64,000 nucleotides of DNA. It comes from Vibrio orientalis CIP 102891 = ATCC 33934. GTDB lineage: Bacteria > Pseudomonadota > Gammaproteobacteria > Enterobacterales > Vibrionaceae. Positions 27,145-35,769 of this stretch are shown piece after piece; position 1 is the stretch's first letter, and every line of letters begins with the position of its first letter. Below the pieces are notes generated by a model, which worked only from the letters and a program-made list of their open reading frames with translations, did no database searches and was not told where the DNA came from. The DNA lies in the NCBI RefSeq assembly GCF_000176235.1, contig NZ_ACZV01000004.1, positions 992,001-1,056,000 of the forward strand, in the 5' to 3' direction. Position numbers and translations under genes: made by a program.

Positions 27145-28638
27145 TTATACGCTGATTTGAGTTCTTTCGCCAGCGCTCCACGTTATGTGGTACTTGTTGG
27201 CCTCTTCCTCATCAATGCGAGAATAGCTGTGAGCACCAAAGTAATCTCGCTGTGCTTGCAGCAAGTTTGCCGGTAGCACTTCACATCGGAGAGAGTCGAA
27301 ATAACTAAGTGCAGAGCTTATCGCTGGCATCGGAACACCAGTAAGCGCCGAGTTTGCCACGGTCGCCCGCCAACCAAATGAGCGGTTATGCACTTCTTCC
27401 ACGAAACGTTGAGCAAACAGCAAGTTTTCGAGGTGAGGGGCAACTTGGTAAGCCGCTGTAATGTCTTGTAAGAAAACAGCCCTAATAATACAGCCCGCAC
27501 GCCAAATCTTAGCGATATGGGCAAAATCTAACTCCCACTGCTCTTTTTCCGACATGGTTTTCATCAAATCAAAACCTTGGGCATAAACAGATAGCTTGGC
27601 GCAATATAATGCTTCATGCAGTTCGGCAATGGTCGCTTGTTTGTTTATACCACTGCTTGGTTGAACATGCGTTTTGAGTTGCGAAGCGCCCATAACACGG
27701 GTGCTTTTTTGACTGCTTTGTGCTCTTGCAAATACGGCTTGAGCAATCGTTGGGGCTGGCGCACCTTGTTGTAAGCTGTTGACCGCGGTCCACAACCCTG
27801 TTCCTTTCTGGCCCGCTTTATCAAGAACTACTTCAACGAACGGTTTTGATGTAATCGGGTCTGAGGTTTGCAAGATCTCAGCGCTAATCTCCATCAAGTA
27901 GCTGTTTAGAACCCCTTGGTTCCATTTCTCAAATACTTGGCCAATCTCTTGCGCTGACATACCTAGTACTTCAGACATGAAGTGGTAAACCTCACATATG
28001 AGCTGCATGTCTGCATACTCAATACCATTGTGGACCATTTTTACGTAATGGCCGGCACCGGCAGGACCTAGATAGGCTGCGCACGGTTCACCTTGTTCAA
28101 ATTGACCAACCGGTAAACCTTTGTTATCCACCTTTGCAGCAATCGCTTCCCACATTGGTTGCACGTAGTTCCAGGCTTGTCGGTCACCACTGGCCATTAA
28201 TGCCGGGCCAGTACGAGCACCTACTTCACCACCAGAAACGGCCGTTGAGAAAAAGCGCAATTTGCCTTGGTATTTCTGTTCGCGTGCCTCAGTATCTGTC
28301 CACAAGCTGTTTCCGGTATCAATCACAATATCATCTTGCTCGAGACCTACTTCAAGCAAATCATCGATCACTGACTCTACAATCGCTCCCGCCGGAACAG
28401 ATAGGGCTATCACACGTGGTTTGCACAACGAGTCAAGTACTTGGCTTAGGTTGGTAGCTTTAACAAACTGCCCCTTAGCTGCCTGCTTGGTAAGCACTCC
28501 TGCTTCTTGCTCAGCGCCGTCACGGTGAGTATCACTTATGTCGAATCCAGTTACGTTAAACCCTTGGTCTAAGAGGTTAAGTGCGAGGCTTTTTCCCATC
28601 ACACCTAAGCCAATCATTGCGATGTTAGATGTGCTCAT
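27145..28638 (-). CDS. gnd: 6-phosphogluconate dehydrogenase (decarboxylating)
   Basis: The 497-residue enzyme converts 6-phosphogluconate and NADP+ to ribulose 5-phosphate, CO2 and NADPH. The N-terminal Rossmann motif is IGLGVMGKSLALNL; the substrate motifs VSGGEVGARTGPALMASG and the catalytic lysine segment GAGHYVKMVHNGIEYADMQLICE are intact. The C-terminal WRAGCIIRA and YFGAHSY regions also fit. It is slightly longer than the usual 468-485 residues. The start overlaps the gntK stop by 4 bp, so gluconate is phosphorylated and sent to the pentose phosphate route by coupled genes. Confidence 0.97.
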   Translation of the reverse strand: MSTSNIAMIGLGVMGKSLALNLLDQGFNVTGFDISDTHRDGAEQEAGVLTKQAAKGQFVKATNLSQVLDSLCKPRVIALSVPAGAIVESVIDDLLEVGLEQDDIVIDTGNSLWTDTEAREQKYQGKLRFFSTAVSGGEVGARTGPALMASGDRQAWNYVQPMWEAIAAKVDNKGLPVGQFEQGEPCAAYLGPAGAGHYVKMVHNGIEYADMQLICEVYHFMSEVLGMSAQEIGQVFEKWNQGVLNSYLMEISAEILQTSDPITSKPFVEVVLDKAGQKGTGLWTAVNSLQQGAPAPTIAQAVFARAQSSQKSTRVMGASQLKTHVQPSSGINKQATIAELHEALYCAKLSVYAQGFDLMKTMSEKEQWELDFAHIAKIWRAGCIIRAVFLQDITAAYQVAPHLENLLFAQRFVEEVHNRSFGWRATVANSALTGVPMPAISSALSYFDSLRCEVLPANLLQAQRDYFGAHSYSRIDEEEANKYHITWSAGERTQISV

Positions 28639-29144
28639 GATGCTTTTCCCTCTTTTTCCTTAATGGCATTTAACGCATCTCTAATCACGGTTTTCACATC
28701 CTGTGAGATATCGATAAATAGAGCTTCACTTTGGCTTGGCTCGACTAACGCATCAAATTGGCTTTGCAGCATTACTTCACCATTGAAGTAGTGATTTTCT
28801 CGCGCTTTATGACGATTCCAGATGGTGTCAAAGTCGCCTTGAAGGTAGACAATCACAAGCTCTTCGTTATTGCGACGCAAAATGTCTCGATAAGCAGGTT
28901 TCAACGCTGAGCAAGCGATCACGGCACTATCATTCTCGGTATACACTTTATTCAACGTTTCTAGCCAACCAATACGATCGTCATCGGTAAGTGGTATACC
29001 TTGGGCCATCTTCTCCACGTTAGTTTGTGGGTGGTAATCATCCCCATCGTGAAATGGATAATTTAGAGCGTTAGCAATCTCACTACCAATCAAACTCTTA
29101 CCGCAGCCTGATACGCCCATAACTAAGATTTTTTTCGCTTTCAT
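28635..29144 (-). CDS. gntK: Gluconokinase
   Basis: The 169-residue P-loop kinase has GVSGCGKSLIGSEIA at residues 9-23, HDGDDYHPQTNVEKMAQGIPLTDDDRIGWL, ACSALKPAYRDILR and VYLQGDFDTIWNR, all typical of GntK. It phosphorylates gluconate with ATP in the cytoplasm. It sits between the TRAP genes (86-bp gap with a hairpin) and gnd (4-bp overlap). Confidence 0.96.
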   Translation of the reverse strand: MKAKKILVMGVSGCGKSLIGSEIANALNYPFHDGDDYHPQTNVEKMAQGIPLTDDDRIGWLETLNKVYTENDSAVIACSALKPAYRDILRRNNEELVIVYLQGDFDTIWNRHKARENHYFNGEVMLQSQFDALVEPSQSEALFIDISQDVKTVIRDALNAIKEKEGKAS

Positions 29145-29161
29145 TGGACAATACTATCCTT

Positions 29162-29185
29162 AGCCTCCAACTCTCACTGGAGGCT
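29162..29185 (-). other. Intercistronic hairpin between dctM-like gene and gntK
   Basis: AGCCTCCA, 8-base loop, TGGAGGCT forms a perfect 8-bp stem. On the minus strand no T-tract follows, so an mRNA-processing or stability element is more likely than a terminator. Confidence 0.55.
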
Positions 29186-29230
29186 GTCACTATAATTTTT
29201 TCGGTGTTTCAAGTTATTTGATGTGGTGGG

Positions 29231-30553
29231 CTATTTCCACCACATTGCTAGCTCAGGGAACGCAATCACAAGACCAAGAACCAGAACTTGAAGTCCGATA
29301 AATGGCAATAGTGATGTGAAGATTTCACCGAGCGTAATGTCTTTTGGCGCTACCGACTTCAAGTAGAAAGCGGCCGGACCAAATGGTGGTGATAAGAACG
29401 ACACCTGCATGTTAAGACAGAACACCACACCAAACCAGACTGGGTCGTAACCAAGGCTAATGATGATAGGTACGAAGATTGGCATCGTAAGTAATGCCAC
29501 ACCTACCCAGTCAAGGAACATACCTAGTACCAGTAGAATCGCCATCATGATTAGTAGCGTTGCCAATGCGCTACCGCCACTTAGACCCAGAATCACTTCT
29601 TCTACAAAGTCGATACCACCCATCAAGTTGTAGATACCAACCAATGCACTTGCACCGATACCGATCCACATGATCATGCCACAGGTACGCATCGTTGCGA
29701 TGGCACTCTCTTTAAGCATGTTGAAGTTAAGTTCGCCACGAATCGCCGCAGAGATCATGATGCCCACAACACCTAAAGCTGATGCTTCTGTTACCGAAGC
29801 GACACCCGTGTAGATACTGCCCAGAACCGTTGCCACAGAAAGTAGCGGGAAGAACAGCGCTTTGAAGTAGCTTGGCTGATTGGCCATGTCTTCAGCCATC
29901 TCTTCATCGCTTGGCAGAGGTGCTAGAGATGGGTTGAGTTTACAACGAATCAATACATAACCGATGTAGCAGCCTGCAAGAATAAACGCTGGCAGGAATG
30001 ACGCTTTAAACAAATCGCCAATGGATACGCTCGCCGTCATACCATAGATAATCAGTACGATGGACGGGGGCAGCATAGTACCTAATGCGCCACCCGCACA
30101 AGTCGTACCGATCGCTAACTTACGGTCATAGCCAAGGCGAAGCATTTGCGGAAGCGCCAGAATACCCAGTAATACCGTTTCACCGCCGATTACTCCCGAC
30201 ATTGATGCCAACAGTACCGCAACAAGCAGCGTTTGAACCGCAACACCACCACGTACACGGCGACCAACAGACTTCATTGCGTCAAACAAGTCTCTTGCGA
30301 TACCTGATCGGTCAAGCAATGCAGCCATCAATACAAACATTGGTACAGCGAGGAAAACATAACCTGATGCAAAACTGTAAGTACGACTCGCAATGAGAGG
30401 AAGCGCATCTGGGCCAAACCAAAACAGCGTGAAAAAGATAGCCACGAAACCTGTTACGAAAGCAAGCTGCATACCGGTGAGTAACAAGCCAATCATCATA
30501 ACTAACATGAGGATGCTACCCCATGCGATGCCAATAGAAGATAAATCAAACAT
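29231..30553 (-). CDS. TRAP transporter large permease (DctM family)
   Basis: The 440-residue inner-membrane protein has about 12 hydrophobic segments and the DctM-type signatures ASMSGVIGGETVLLGILALPQMLRLGYD, CAGGALGTMLPPSIVLIIYG and NMQVSFLSPPFGPAAFYLKSVAP. It forms the ion-coupled channel of a tripartite ATP-independent periplasmic transporter. It overlaps the small subunit gene by 8 bp. Given the gntK-gnd neighbours and GntR operators, gluconate or a related sugar acid is the inferred substrate. Confidence 0.94.
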   Translation of the reverse strand: MFDLSSIGIAWGSILMLVMMIGLLLTGMQLAFVTGFVAIFFTLFWFGPDALPLIASRTYSFASGYVFLAVPMFVLMAALLDRSGIARDLFDAMKSVGRRVRGGVAVQTLLVAVLLASMSGVIGGETVLLGILALPQMLRLGYDRKLAIGTTCAGGALGTMLPPSIVLIIYGMTASVSIGDLFKASFLPAFILAGCYIGYVLIRCKLNPSLAPLPSDEEMAEDMANQPSYFKALFFPLLSVATVLGSIYTGVASVTEASALGVVGIMISAAIRGELNFNMLKESAIATMRTCGMIMWIGIGASALVGIYNLMGGIDFVEEVILGLSGGSALATLLIMMAILLVLGMFLDWVGVALLTMPIFVPIIISLGYDPVWFGVVFCLNMQVSFLSPPFGPAAFYLKSVAPKDITLGEIFTSLLPFIGLQVLVLGLVIAFPELAMWWK

Positions 30554-31103
30554 CGTCTTTCTTCCCTAAACCTGCAATCTCTTGGATGAGGTGCAACACA
30601 AACTGGACAACAAGAACACAAAGACAAACAAAGATGATGCCTTTCAGCAGAGCTGGGTACGGTGCATTTAGAACCGAACCAGAGGTTTCAAGACGTAGCT
30701 CTCCCCAAGGAGTAAACCAAGACTCTTGAACCATTAAATAAGAGGCGTAAGCCAACATACCCGCAAATGCGAGGCCAACCACATGGTGGACAAGGTTGAG
30801 ATATTTTCGAGTTTGAGAAGAAACTGAATCGTAAATTAGAACAACTCGAACGTGTTTATTCGCAGCGAATGCGTAAATACCACCCACAATGAACAACGAT
30901 CCACCAACAAACGAGGCGGTTTCATGTACCCAAGTCGTTGGCGCGTCGAATACATAACGCATCACGACTTCGTAAAAGGAAATAAGCACCGTAAAGATGA
31001 ACAACCCACTTAATAGATTACTGATTTTAATAATGGCTCTATCAAGGATGTTTCTTGGCTGTTCTTCTTGCTCTGGTGGTGTGTGGGGAGAGTTATCAGT
31101 CAT
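30546..31103 (-). CDS. TRAP transporter small permease (DctQ family)
   Basis: The 185-residue protein has four membrane helices, with the family feature FYEVVMRYVFDAPTTWVHETASF in the first half and a C-terminal helix (GIIFVCLCVLVVQFVLHLIQEIAGL). It pairs with DctM in TRAP systems. A hydrophilic N-terminal tail of about 25 residues precedes the first helix. Order P-Q-M is normal. Confidence 0.92.
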   Translation of the reverse strand: MTDNSPHTPPEQEEQPRNILDRAIIKISNLLSGLFIFTVLISFYEVVMRYVFDAPTTWVHETASFVGGSLFIVGGIYAFAANKHVRVVLIYDSVSSQTRKYLNLVHHVVGLAFAGMLAYASYLMVQESWFTPWGELRLETSGSVLNAPYPALLKGIIFVCLCVLVVQFVLHLIQEIAGLGKKDDV

Positions 31104-31118
31104 AATCGGGCAATCCTG

Positions 31119-31144
31119 AAAAAACAGGAGGGCTCTCGCCCTCC
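31119..31144 (-). terminator. Attenuator-like hairpin between dctP-like and dctQ-like genes
   Basis: Read on the minus strand: GGAGGGC, loop GAGA, GCCCTCC, then TGTTTTTT. A GC-rich 7-bp stem and U-tract inside an operon suggest partial termination that keeps the binding protein in excess over the permeases. Confidence 0.75.
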
Positions 31145-31172
31145 ACAGAGAAGCTAATCAAGAGCGAATAGC

Positions 31173-32189
31173 TTAAAGAAGACCATTCGTCTCTAAGAAG
31201 GTTGTCACAGAGTCATAAACTTTCTGTGCGTTAGGAGAGCGCTCCGCAAACACCTTCCATTGACCTTTAGCAATCTCACGGAACTTCTTACGCTCTTCTT
31301 GAGACCAGTCATGAATCGTGATTTCTGGGTTAGCTTGCGCCTCTTTTACTGCCGCTTGGTCAGCCATTTTGAGCTGAGTTGTCATGTCGTAAGAGAAGTC
31401 ACGCACTGACGTTTGCAGAATCGTTTGTAGATCCGCTGGCATTTTGTCCCACTTTTTCTGTGAGATTGAAATATCAATCAGAGGTAATGAGTGGAAGCCT
31501 GGTTGAACAGGGTGCGTTGCGATGTCGTTCATGCCCGCTTTTTGGTTAGTTGAGAACACGGTGTAATCCGCAGCATCAATAACACCTTTGCTTAGGCCAG
31601 TAAATACTTCTGAACCAGGTAGGTTAACCGGCGTAGCACCTGCCGCCGCGAACACTTGTTGAACTAGGCCTTCTGGGGCGCGCAGCTTAAGACCTTTTAG
31701 ATCGTCCACGCCATCAATTGGCTTTTTAGAAATGAATGATTCAACGCCAGTCGTCGATGCGCCAACAAACTTCACACCGTAAGGTGCGTACAGCTCTGTC
31801 ATTAACTCGTTACCACCGCCATAGTTCATGTATTGCAGCAATTGAGTGGTGTCTGACCACGCGCCAACCATGTTACCGATTAGGCCAAACGCTGGATCTT
31901 TACCTGAAAAGTAACCCGTCGCGGTTACTTGACCATCTAGGATACCCATTTTGATAGCGCCAAGTGTTTCGGTGTGCTTAACCACAGCGCCCACTGGCAG
32001 AAGGTCGATATCAATACGACCGTTAGACATACTCTCTACACGTTCTGCCCAGTTTTGCTGCACCTTAAAGTTCAAGTCACCTGACGGGTCTGATGATTGA
32101 ATCTTAAGAGTAAAATCTGCAGCTAGTGCTGACATCGAGAATAGACCGGTAATAGAGGCAGCAAGTAGAGTTTTAGTCATTGCTTTCAT
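31173..32189 (-). CDS. TRAP transporter substrate-binding protein (DctP family)
   Basis: The 338-residue periplasmic protein has a signal peptide (MKAMTKTLLAASITGLFSMSALA, cleavage before ADFTLKIQSS). Typical DctP segments include VQQNWAERVESMSNGRIDIDLLPVGAVVKHTETLGAIKMGILDGQ and KGLKLRAPEGLVQQVFAAAGATPVNLPGSEVFTGLSKGVIDAADY, which contains the conserved Arg thought to bind substrate carboxylate. AAGGAAACC precedes the start. It is the first gene of the gluconate operon, behind two GntR-type operators and a CRP-like site. Confidence 0.94.
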   Translation of the reverse strand: MKAMTKTLLAASITGLFSMSALAADFTLKIQSSDPSGDLNFKVQQNWAERVESMSNGRIDIDLLPVGAVVKHTETLGAIKMGILDGQVTATGYFSGKDPAFGLIGNMVGAWSDTTQLLQYMNYGGGNELMTELYAPYGVKFVGASTTGVESFISKKPIDGVDDLKGLKLRAPEGLVQQVFAAAGATPVNLPGSEVFTGLSKGVIDAADYTVFSTNQKAGMNDIATHPVQPGFHSLPLIDISISQKKWDKMPADLQTILQTSVRDFSYDMTTQLKMADQAAVKEAQANPEITIHDWSQEERKKFREIAKGQWKVFAERSPNAQKVYDSVTTFLETNGLL

Positions 32190-32267
32190 AGTAGGGGTTT
32201 CCTTTATTCGTTTCAGTTGTCCAATCTAGCCGTAATGACTTTTGGTTACTTACCGGTTGTAATTTTT

Positions 32268-32283
32268 ATGTTACCGGTAACGT
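32268..32283. promoter_or_regulatory. GntR-type operator 1 (TRAP operon)
   Basis: ATGTTACCGGTAACGT, a near-perfect palindrome 79 bp upstream of the binding-protein start. It shares the ATGTTAC...GTAAC core with the site at gntR. Confidence 0.85.
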
Positions 32284-32291
32284 TGAACACC

Positions 32292-32307
32292 ATGTTACCG
32301 GTAACAA
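32292..32307. promoter_or_regulatory. GntR-type operator 2 (TRAP operon)
   Basis: ATGTTACCGGTAACAA, the second copy. Its centre is 24 bp from the first, a spacing that allows adjacent binding of two dimers. Confidence 0.85.
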
Positions 32308-32319
32308 ATCACTTTTGAC

Positions 32320-32335
32320 TATGACAATTGTCACA
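32320..32335. promoter_or_regulatory. CRP-like site
   Basis: TATGA-CAATTG-TCACA matches the CRP consensus TGTGA-N6-TCACA except for one base. It lies upstream of the two GntR sites relative to the operon, consistent with activation under catabolite control. Confidence 0.65.
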
Positions 32336-32435
32336 TTTATTATTTACTACCTCTAAATAACTAGCAGACTTAATTGAAAGTGTGAGCAGGAACACATGGC
32401 TAGACGCAAACGATAAAATAACGGCATATCAAGCC

Positions 32436-32870
32436 CTATCGCTTGCGAAACACCCAAATAGGACCGATAAGCAAAAATTGGAGATCTTCAAAAAATGAAG
32501 GCTTTTTCCCTTCTATTTTGTGACCGATAAACTGGAACAGCCACAAAACGGCAAAAAGCGTTAATGAAAAAAGGAAGATAGATATCTGCATCAGTTCTAT
32601 CGACCAAACTAAGGCGATACAGGCGAGAGTAAACCCCAACATCATCAGAAAGACACTCAATGAAAGCCTAAAATAAAACACCATGACTGGAAACGCAGCG
32701 ACCCAAACCCAGTTGAGAGAAAGCCCAAATAGCTCAATCGAGGGAATGGACCAAATCAGGCCAACTACTGATAAAAAGATACCCGGTACGGCCACCTTGT
32801 GGATTTTTTGATTGGTAGGGTTTTGATGACTTTCTCCATATTCACAAAGCCACTGAGTTAGATCTTTCAT
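32436..32870 (-). CDS. Mpo1-like / DUF962 membrane protein
   Basis: The 144-residue protein has an N-terminal cytoplasmic segment with HQNPTNQKIHKVAVPGIF and about four membrane helices, and ends with QFIGHKIEGKKPSFFEDLQFLLIGPIWVFRK. The conserved H-N-P-N and IGHKIEGKKP patterns are those of the DUF962/Mpo1 (YGL010w) family. Yeast Mpo1 is an alpha-dioxygenase of 2-hydroxy fatty acids; the bacterial role is not established. The ATG at 32870 has GTGAG upstream; a GTG two codons earlier is possible. Confidence 0.85.
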   Translation of the reverse strand: MKDLTQWLCEYGESHQNPTNQKIHKVAVPGIFLSVVGLIWSIPSIELFGLSLNWVWVAAFPVMVFYFRLSLSVFLMMLGFTLACIALVWSIELMQISIFLFSLTLFAVLWLFQFIGHKIEGKKPSFFEDLQFLLIGPIWVFRKR

Positions 32871-32940
32871 ACGCACTCACTCTTGCAACCATTACTTTAG
32901 TTCTATAGCACGGGTTACATTAACTTGCCGTTTAAGAGCG

Positions 32941-34317
32941 CTATTTTGTGTGGTCTTTTAAACTTTGACGTCGCTTCTCTTCATACATGCGGATGTCAGC
33001 AAGCTTGAGGAGCTCGCCCACATCTGTTAACTCTGGCTTGTATAAAGCGTATCCGACGCTGACTTGAATATTGATAAGATTGTGCTCAAAGATAACCGGA
33101 GTGTGGCAAACCGCTTTTTGCAGTTCAATGTTAATAACATCGACATCTTCAACTCGATCGATTCTCGGTAATAGAATCAAGAATTCGTCCCCACCCATGC
33201 GAGCCACAAGGTCTGACGCCCTGAGCACACTTTTGAGTCGTTCAGCCGTCGCAATTAACACTTTATCACCAGCAGCATGTCCATAGGTGTCATTGATACG
33301 TTTGAACTTATCTATATCAATGTTAAGAATCGCAAATTTATCCTTATGTGGGTTTTTCAAGGCTGCATCAAAGTGCTCACTTAAGGTATACATAAAGTAA
33401 CGTCTATTCGGCAAGCGCGTTAATTCATCATGTAAAGAGCGTTGATTCGCTTGAGCATATAGACGGTAAGTCATCGCAAAAGCAATGATAAGTGTAATGA
33501 GCATTGGATAGCCAAGCAGTCTAACCGCGTGCGCTCGGTACCAAGGACTGTTGGATAAAAGATCCCCTTTGGTCGATGCAGCAATCGCCCAACTGCCATA
33601 AGGAAAGTGCACCACTTCGACAGCAAACGCTTCATCAAAGGTTTGCTGCAATCCATAGAATACCTCGCCATCAACTCCTGTACTGTCGAACCCTCGCATC
33701 GCAAGAGCATACTTGTGTTCGAATGCAGAAACACCGACATCTAAAAACAGTGAGTCCAAAGAAATAACAACGCTACACACCCCCCAATACTTTGTGTTGT
33801 ATGGAGGGTCCGTAAAAATTGGCACTCTGGCGATTAAGCCCCTTCCACCTTGAACAAGGTTGACGGGACCAGAAATAAAAATCTCTTGTACTTCCTGCGC
33901 CTTTTTTACGCTACGCCACTGGCTTGGAATGGTCCGATAATCCAACCCTACCGCTTTTTCATTCCCTTCAAAAGGATAGATAAATTGGATGACATCATCT
34001 GGAGCGAGCCCAATAACATGTACGTGCCGGCTTTTACGTAGAATACTAGATGCAATCAAATCCCAACCAGAGAACTCAAACTCAGGGTTAGCCGCAACCA
34101 AAGTGGCAAGACTATTGGACACGTAAATATCAGCGACAATCGCAGCTTCAAGCTCAGAGCGAACAATAGACAACTCCTCTTTTGCTCGCGCCAATAAACT
34201 ATCTCTCAGAAAGGACTTCTGACTGCGGTCTAAAGACTCAATGAGCCCTATAGAGAATACAAAGATGGTCAAAAACAAAGCACCAATGTAATAATGCTTG
34301 TCTCGATGATATGTCAT
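32941..34317 (-). CDS. Membrane-bound diguanylate cyclase with periplasmic CHASE-like sensor
   Basis: The 458-residue protein has two membrane helices (about 9-27 and 275-295) flanking a periplasmic domain of about 240 residues that looks like CHASE (VHVIGLAPDDVIQFIYPFEGNEKAVGLDYR). A C-terminal GGDEF domain (about 310-455) follows with DELTRLPNRRYF, NIDIDKFKRINDTYGHAAGD and RMGGDEFLILLP. The GGDEF loop is intact, and an RxxD inhibitory site (RASD) precedes it at the proper spacing. It should make c-di-GMP in response to an unknown external signal. It is separate from the Mpo1-like gene by 70 bp on the same strand. Confidence 0.93.
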   Translation of the reverse strand: MTYHRDKHYYIGALFLTIFVFSIGLIESLDRSQKSFLRDSLLARAKEELSIVRSELEAAIVADIYVSNSLATLVAANPEFEFSGWDLIASSILRKSRHVHVIGLAPDDVIQFIYPFEGNEKAVGLDYRTIPSQWRSVKKAQEVQEIFISGPVNLVQGGRGLIARVPIFTDPPYNTKYWGVCSVVISLDSLFLDVGVSAFEHKYALAMRGFDSTGVDGEVFYGLQQTFDEAFAVEVVHFPYGSWAIAASTKGDLLSNSPWYRAHAVRLLGYPMLITLIIAFAMTYRLYAQANQRSLHDELTRLPNRRYFMYTLSEHFDAALKNPHKDKFAILNIDIDKFKRINDTYGHAAGDKVLIATAERLKSVLRASDLVARMGGDEFLILLPRIDRVEDVDVINIELQKAVCHTPVIFEHNLINIQVSVGYALYKPELTDVGELLKLADIRMYEEKRRQSLKDHTK

Positions 34318-34649
34318 CTATCCCCCAGAAATGGTCGCGTAATGATACTGATTCACACCATTACTTGCTCAATTACGCTAAAATGACGATGATTGTTATT
34401 TTTATCAGTTATATAAAACGTACATTAAATTGTCGTACTTTTCACCGATAATAGATAAATTTATTGATAAGAAAGTGCAATATTGCTGCTCTCCACGCCC
34501 AGACTACTTGCGCAAGAGTTCTCCAATCTCTGCCACTAACCTACAACTGTCAGTTATCGGTAAGTCCTAACTCATTGCTCACAATTGAATAAGAAAATTC
34601 TGATACTGTTAATGGATAGATGGGTAAATTGCCATATGAGGATGAAAAC
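34318..34649. other. Divergent intergenic region
   Basis: About 330 bp between the CHASE-GGDEF gene and the DUF3541-like gene. AT-rich on the left, otherwise without recognisable repeats, RNA genes or ORFs with ribosome-binding sites. It should hold both promoters. Confidence 0.45.
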
Positions 34650-35720
34650 ATGCGTGGAAAGTTTGTCGCACTTTGCTTAGGGCTAGCAATCAGCCAAACC
34701 ACCTTTGCATCAACGCCACCTGAGAGTTTTACTGCTTCTGCTGATATCATTCGCCATACATACGAAACTCAGCTCTATACTCTTCCAGCATTTAAAGAAG
34801 GCCACTATGGGCTGAGAATGTATAGACAGACGCTTGACCCGAAATATTCAGCGGCCGTTTGGAGTGATATGGCGCGCGTCGCAAGTAAACTCAATAAATT
34901 CGCTGCAGAGGTACATACCCCAGAGCAAATCCTCCTCTATTCTGAAAAACGCGTGTCCAGCTACAGCGACGATACCGACGAGCGCAGTGTGAGACGCTAT
35001 ACCGTCACAAAACACATGCCCGAATACCTTTATCTTGGCGTTGACCTGCTCGGTTCTATGGCTAGAGCCAACGAATATGGCCTTAAGCATAAAGAAGATC
35101 AAAAGCTTCGCCAGGTCATCCGCCGTTACGATTTTGAGAAGTACGCGACCGATCCTGAAATGATTCGCGCGTGGGCAGCACAACTTGCCAATCAAGTATT
35201 CTGGTTACGACAACTCGATGAACAGGACGTAGTTAAGCCGTTTATCGAAGCTTTTCGCAAAGCTTATCCTGATAGCGAAGACAAAAAACTCTCTAAGCAG
35301 CAATACGGCAATAAACTTTACGGTTTAACCCATATTATTTTCGCCGATTCCGAATACTATCAGCACCAAGTCGATGAGAAAGAATACCAATGGATCTACG
35401 ACTATCTCCGCAGCAACATTGACACCATCTTACTCAGAGCAAAAGAAGATGTTGTCGCTGAAGTTGGTATTACCTTTTTACTGGCCGGGCTTGAAAATGA
35501 CCCCGTGGTAGAAAAGACGCGCCAAGCGATTCAAAAGTCGATCGACAAAGATAAAGGAATGATCCCTTCTGTGACGGGTGACTTTGATGTTGCCTATGGT
35601 GAACATCGAAATGTATTGGCGATAATGCTGCTTGATTGGCAGAGCGTCAATGAGGCGCCGACGATTAAAGCCAACCCAAAAGTCTTCTCCAGCCTTCCTT
35701 ATGGGCTCATCGCTCAATAA
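34650..35720 (+). CDS. Exported alpha-helical protein, possibly DUF3541
   Basis: The 356-residue protein has a signal peptide (MRGKFVALCLGLAISQTTFA) and is otherwise helix-rich and hydrophilic, without membrane segments. The ATG at 34650 has AGGATG upstream and fits the signal peptide; a start ten codons earlier does not. I tentatively link it to the vibrio family DUF3541 from its opening (SADIIRHTYETQLYTLPAFKEGHYGLRMYRQT) but no function is known to me. Paired helices and the WxxxQ/Y pattern could suggest an alpha/alpha toroid. A strong terminator follows. Confidence 0.7.
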   Translation: MRGKFVALCLGLAISQTTFASTPPESFTASADIIRHTYETQLYTLPAFKEGHYGLRMYRQTLDPKYSAAVWSDMARVASKLNKFAAEVHTPEQILLYSEKRVSSYSDDTDERSVRRYTVTKHMPEYLYLGVDLLGSMARANEYGLKHKEDQKLRQVIRRYDFEKYATDPEMIRAWAAQLANQVFWLRQLDEQDVVKPFIEAFRKAYPDSEDKKLSKQQYGNKLYGLTHIIFADSEYYQHQVDEKEYQWIYDYLRSNIDTILLRAKEDVVAEVGITFLLAGLENDPVVEKTRQAIQKSIDKDKGMIPSVTGDFDVAYGEHRNVLAIMLLDWQSVNEAPTIKANPKVFSSLPYGLIAQ

Positions 35721-35730
35721 GTTATTCCAC

Positions 35731-35769
35731 AGCAAAGCCTCACTCCCTTGTGGGGCTTTGCTATTTTTT
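35731..35769. terminator. Bidirectional terminator
   Basis: AGCAAAGCCTCAC, loop TCCCTT, GTGGGGCTTTGCT then ATTTTTT. It lies between the convergent DUF3541-like and EamA genes; the EamA stop is at the T-tract. Confidence 0.88.

Larger units (their letters stand above)
32190..32435 (-). promoter_or_regulatory. Promoter region of the TRAP/gluconate operon
   Basis: These 246 bp separate the Mpo1-like gene from the TRAP operon. They contain two strong GntR-type palindromes, a degenerate third copy (TTACCGGTTGTAA, about 32250-32262) and a CRP-like site. No terminator for the upstream Mpo1-like gene was identified. Confidence 0.7.

Noticed and set aside
27029..27181. 51-codon N-terminal extension of gntR
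   Set aside because: It crosses the GntR operator, the gnd terminator and the gnd end; LacI-type proteins begin just before the HTH, as from 27028.
34848..35195. 115-codon frame on the minus strand
   Set aside because: Shadow of the DUF3541-like gene, which has a signal peptide, ribosome-binding site and terminator.
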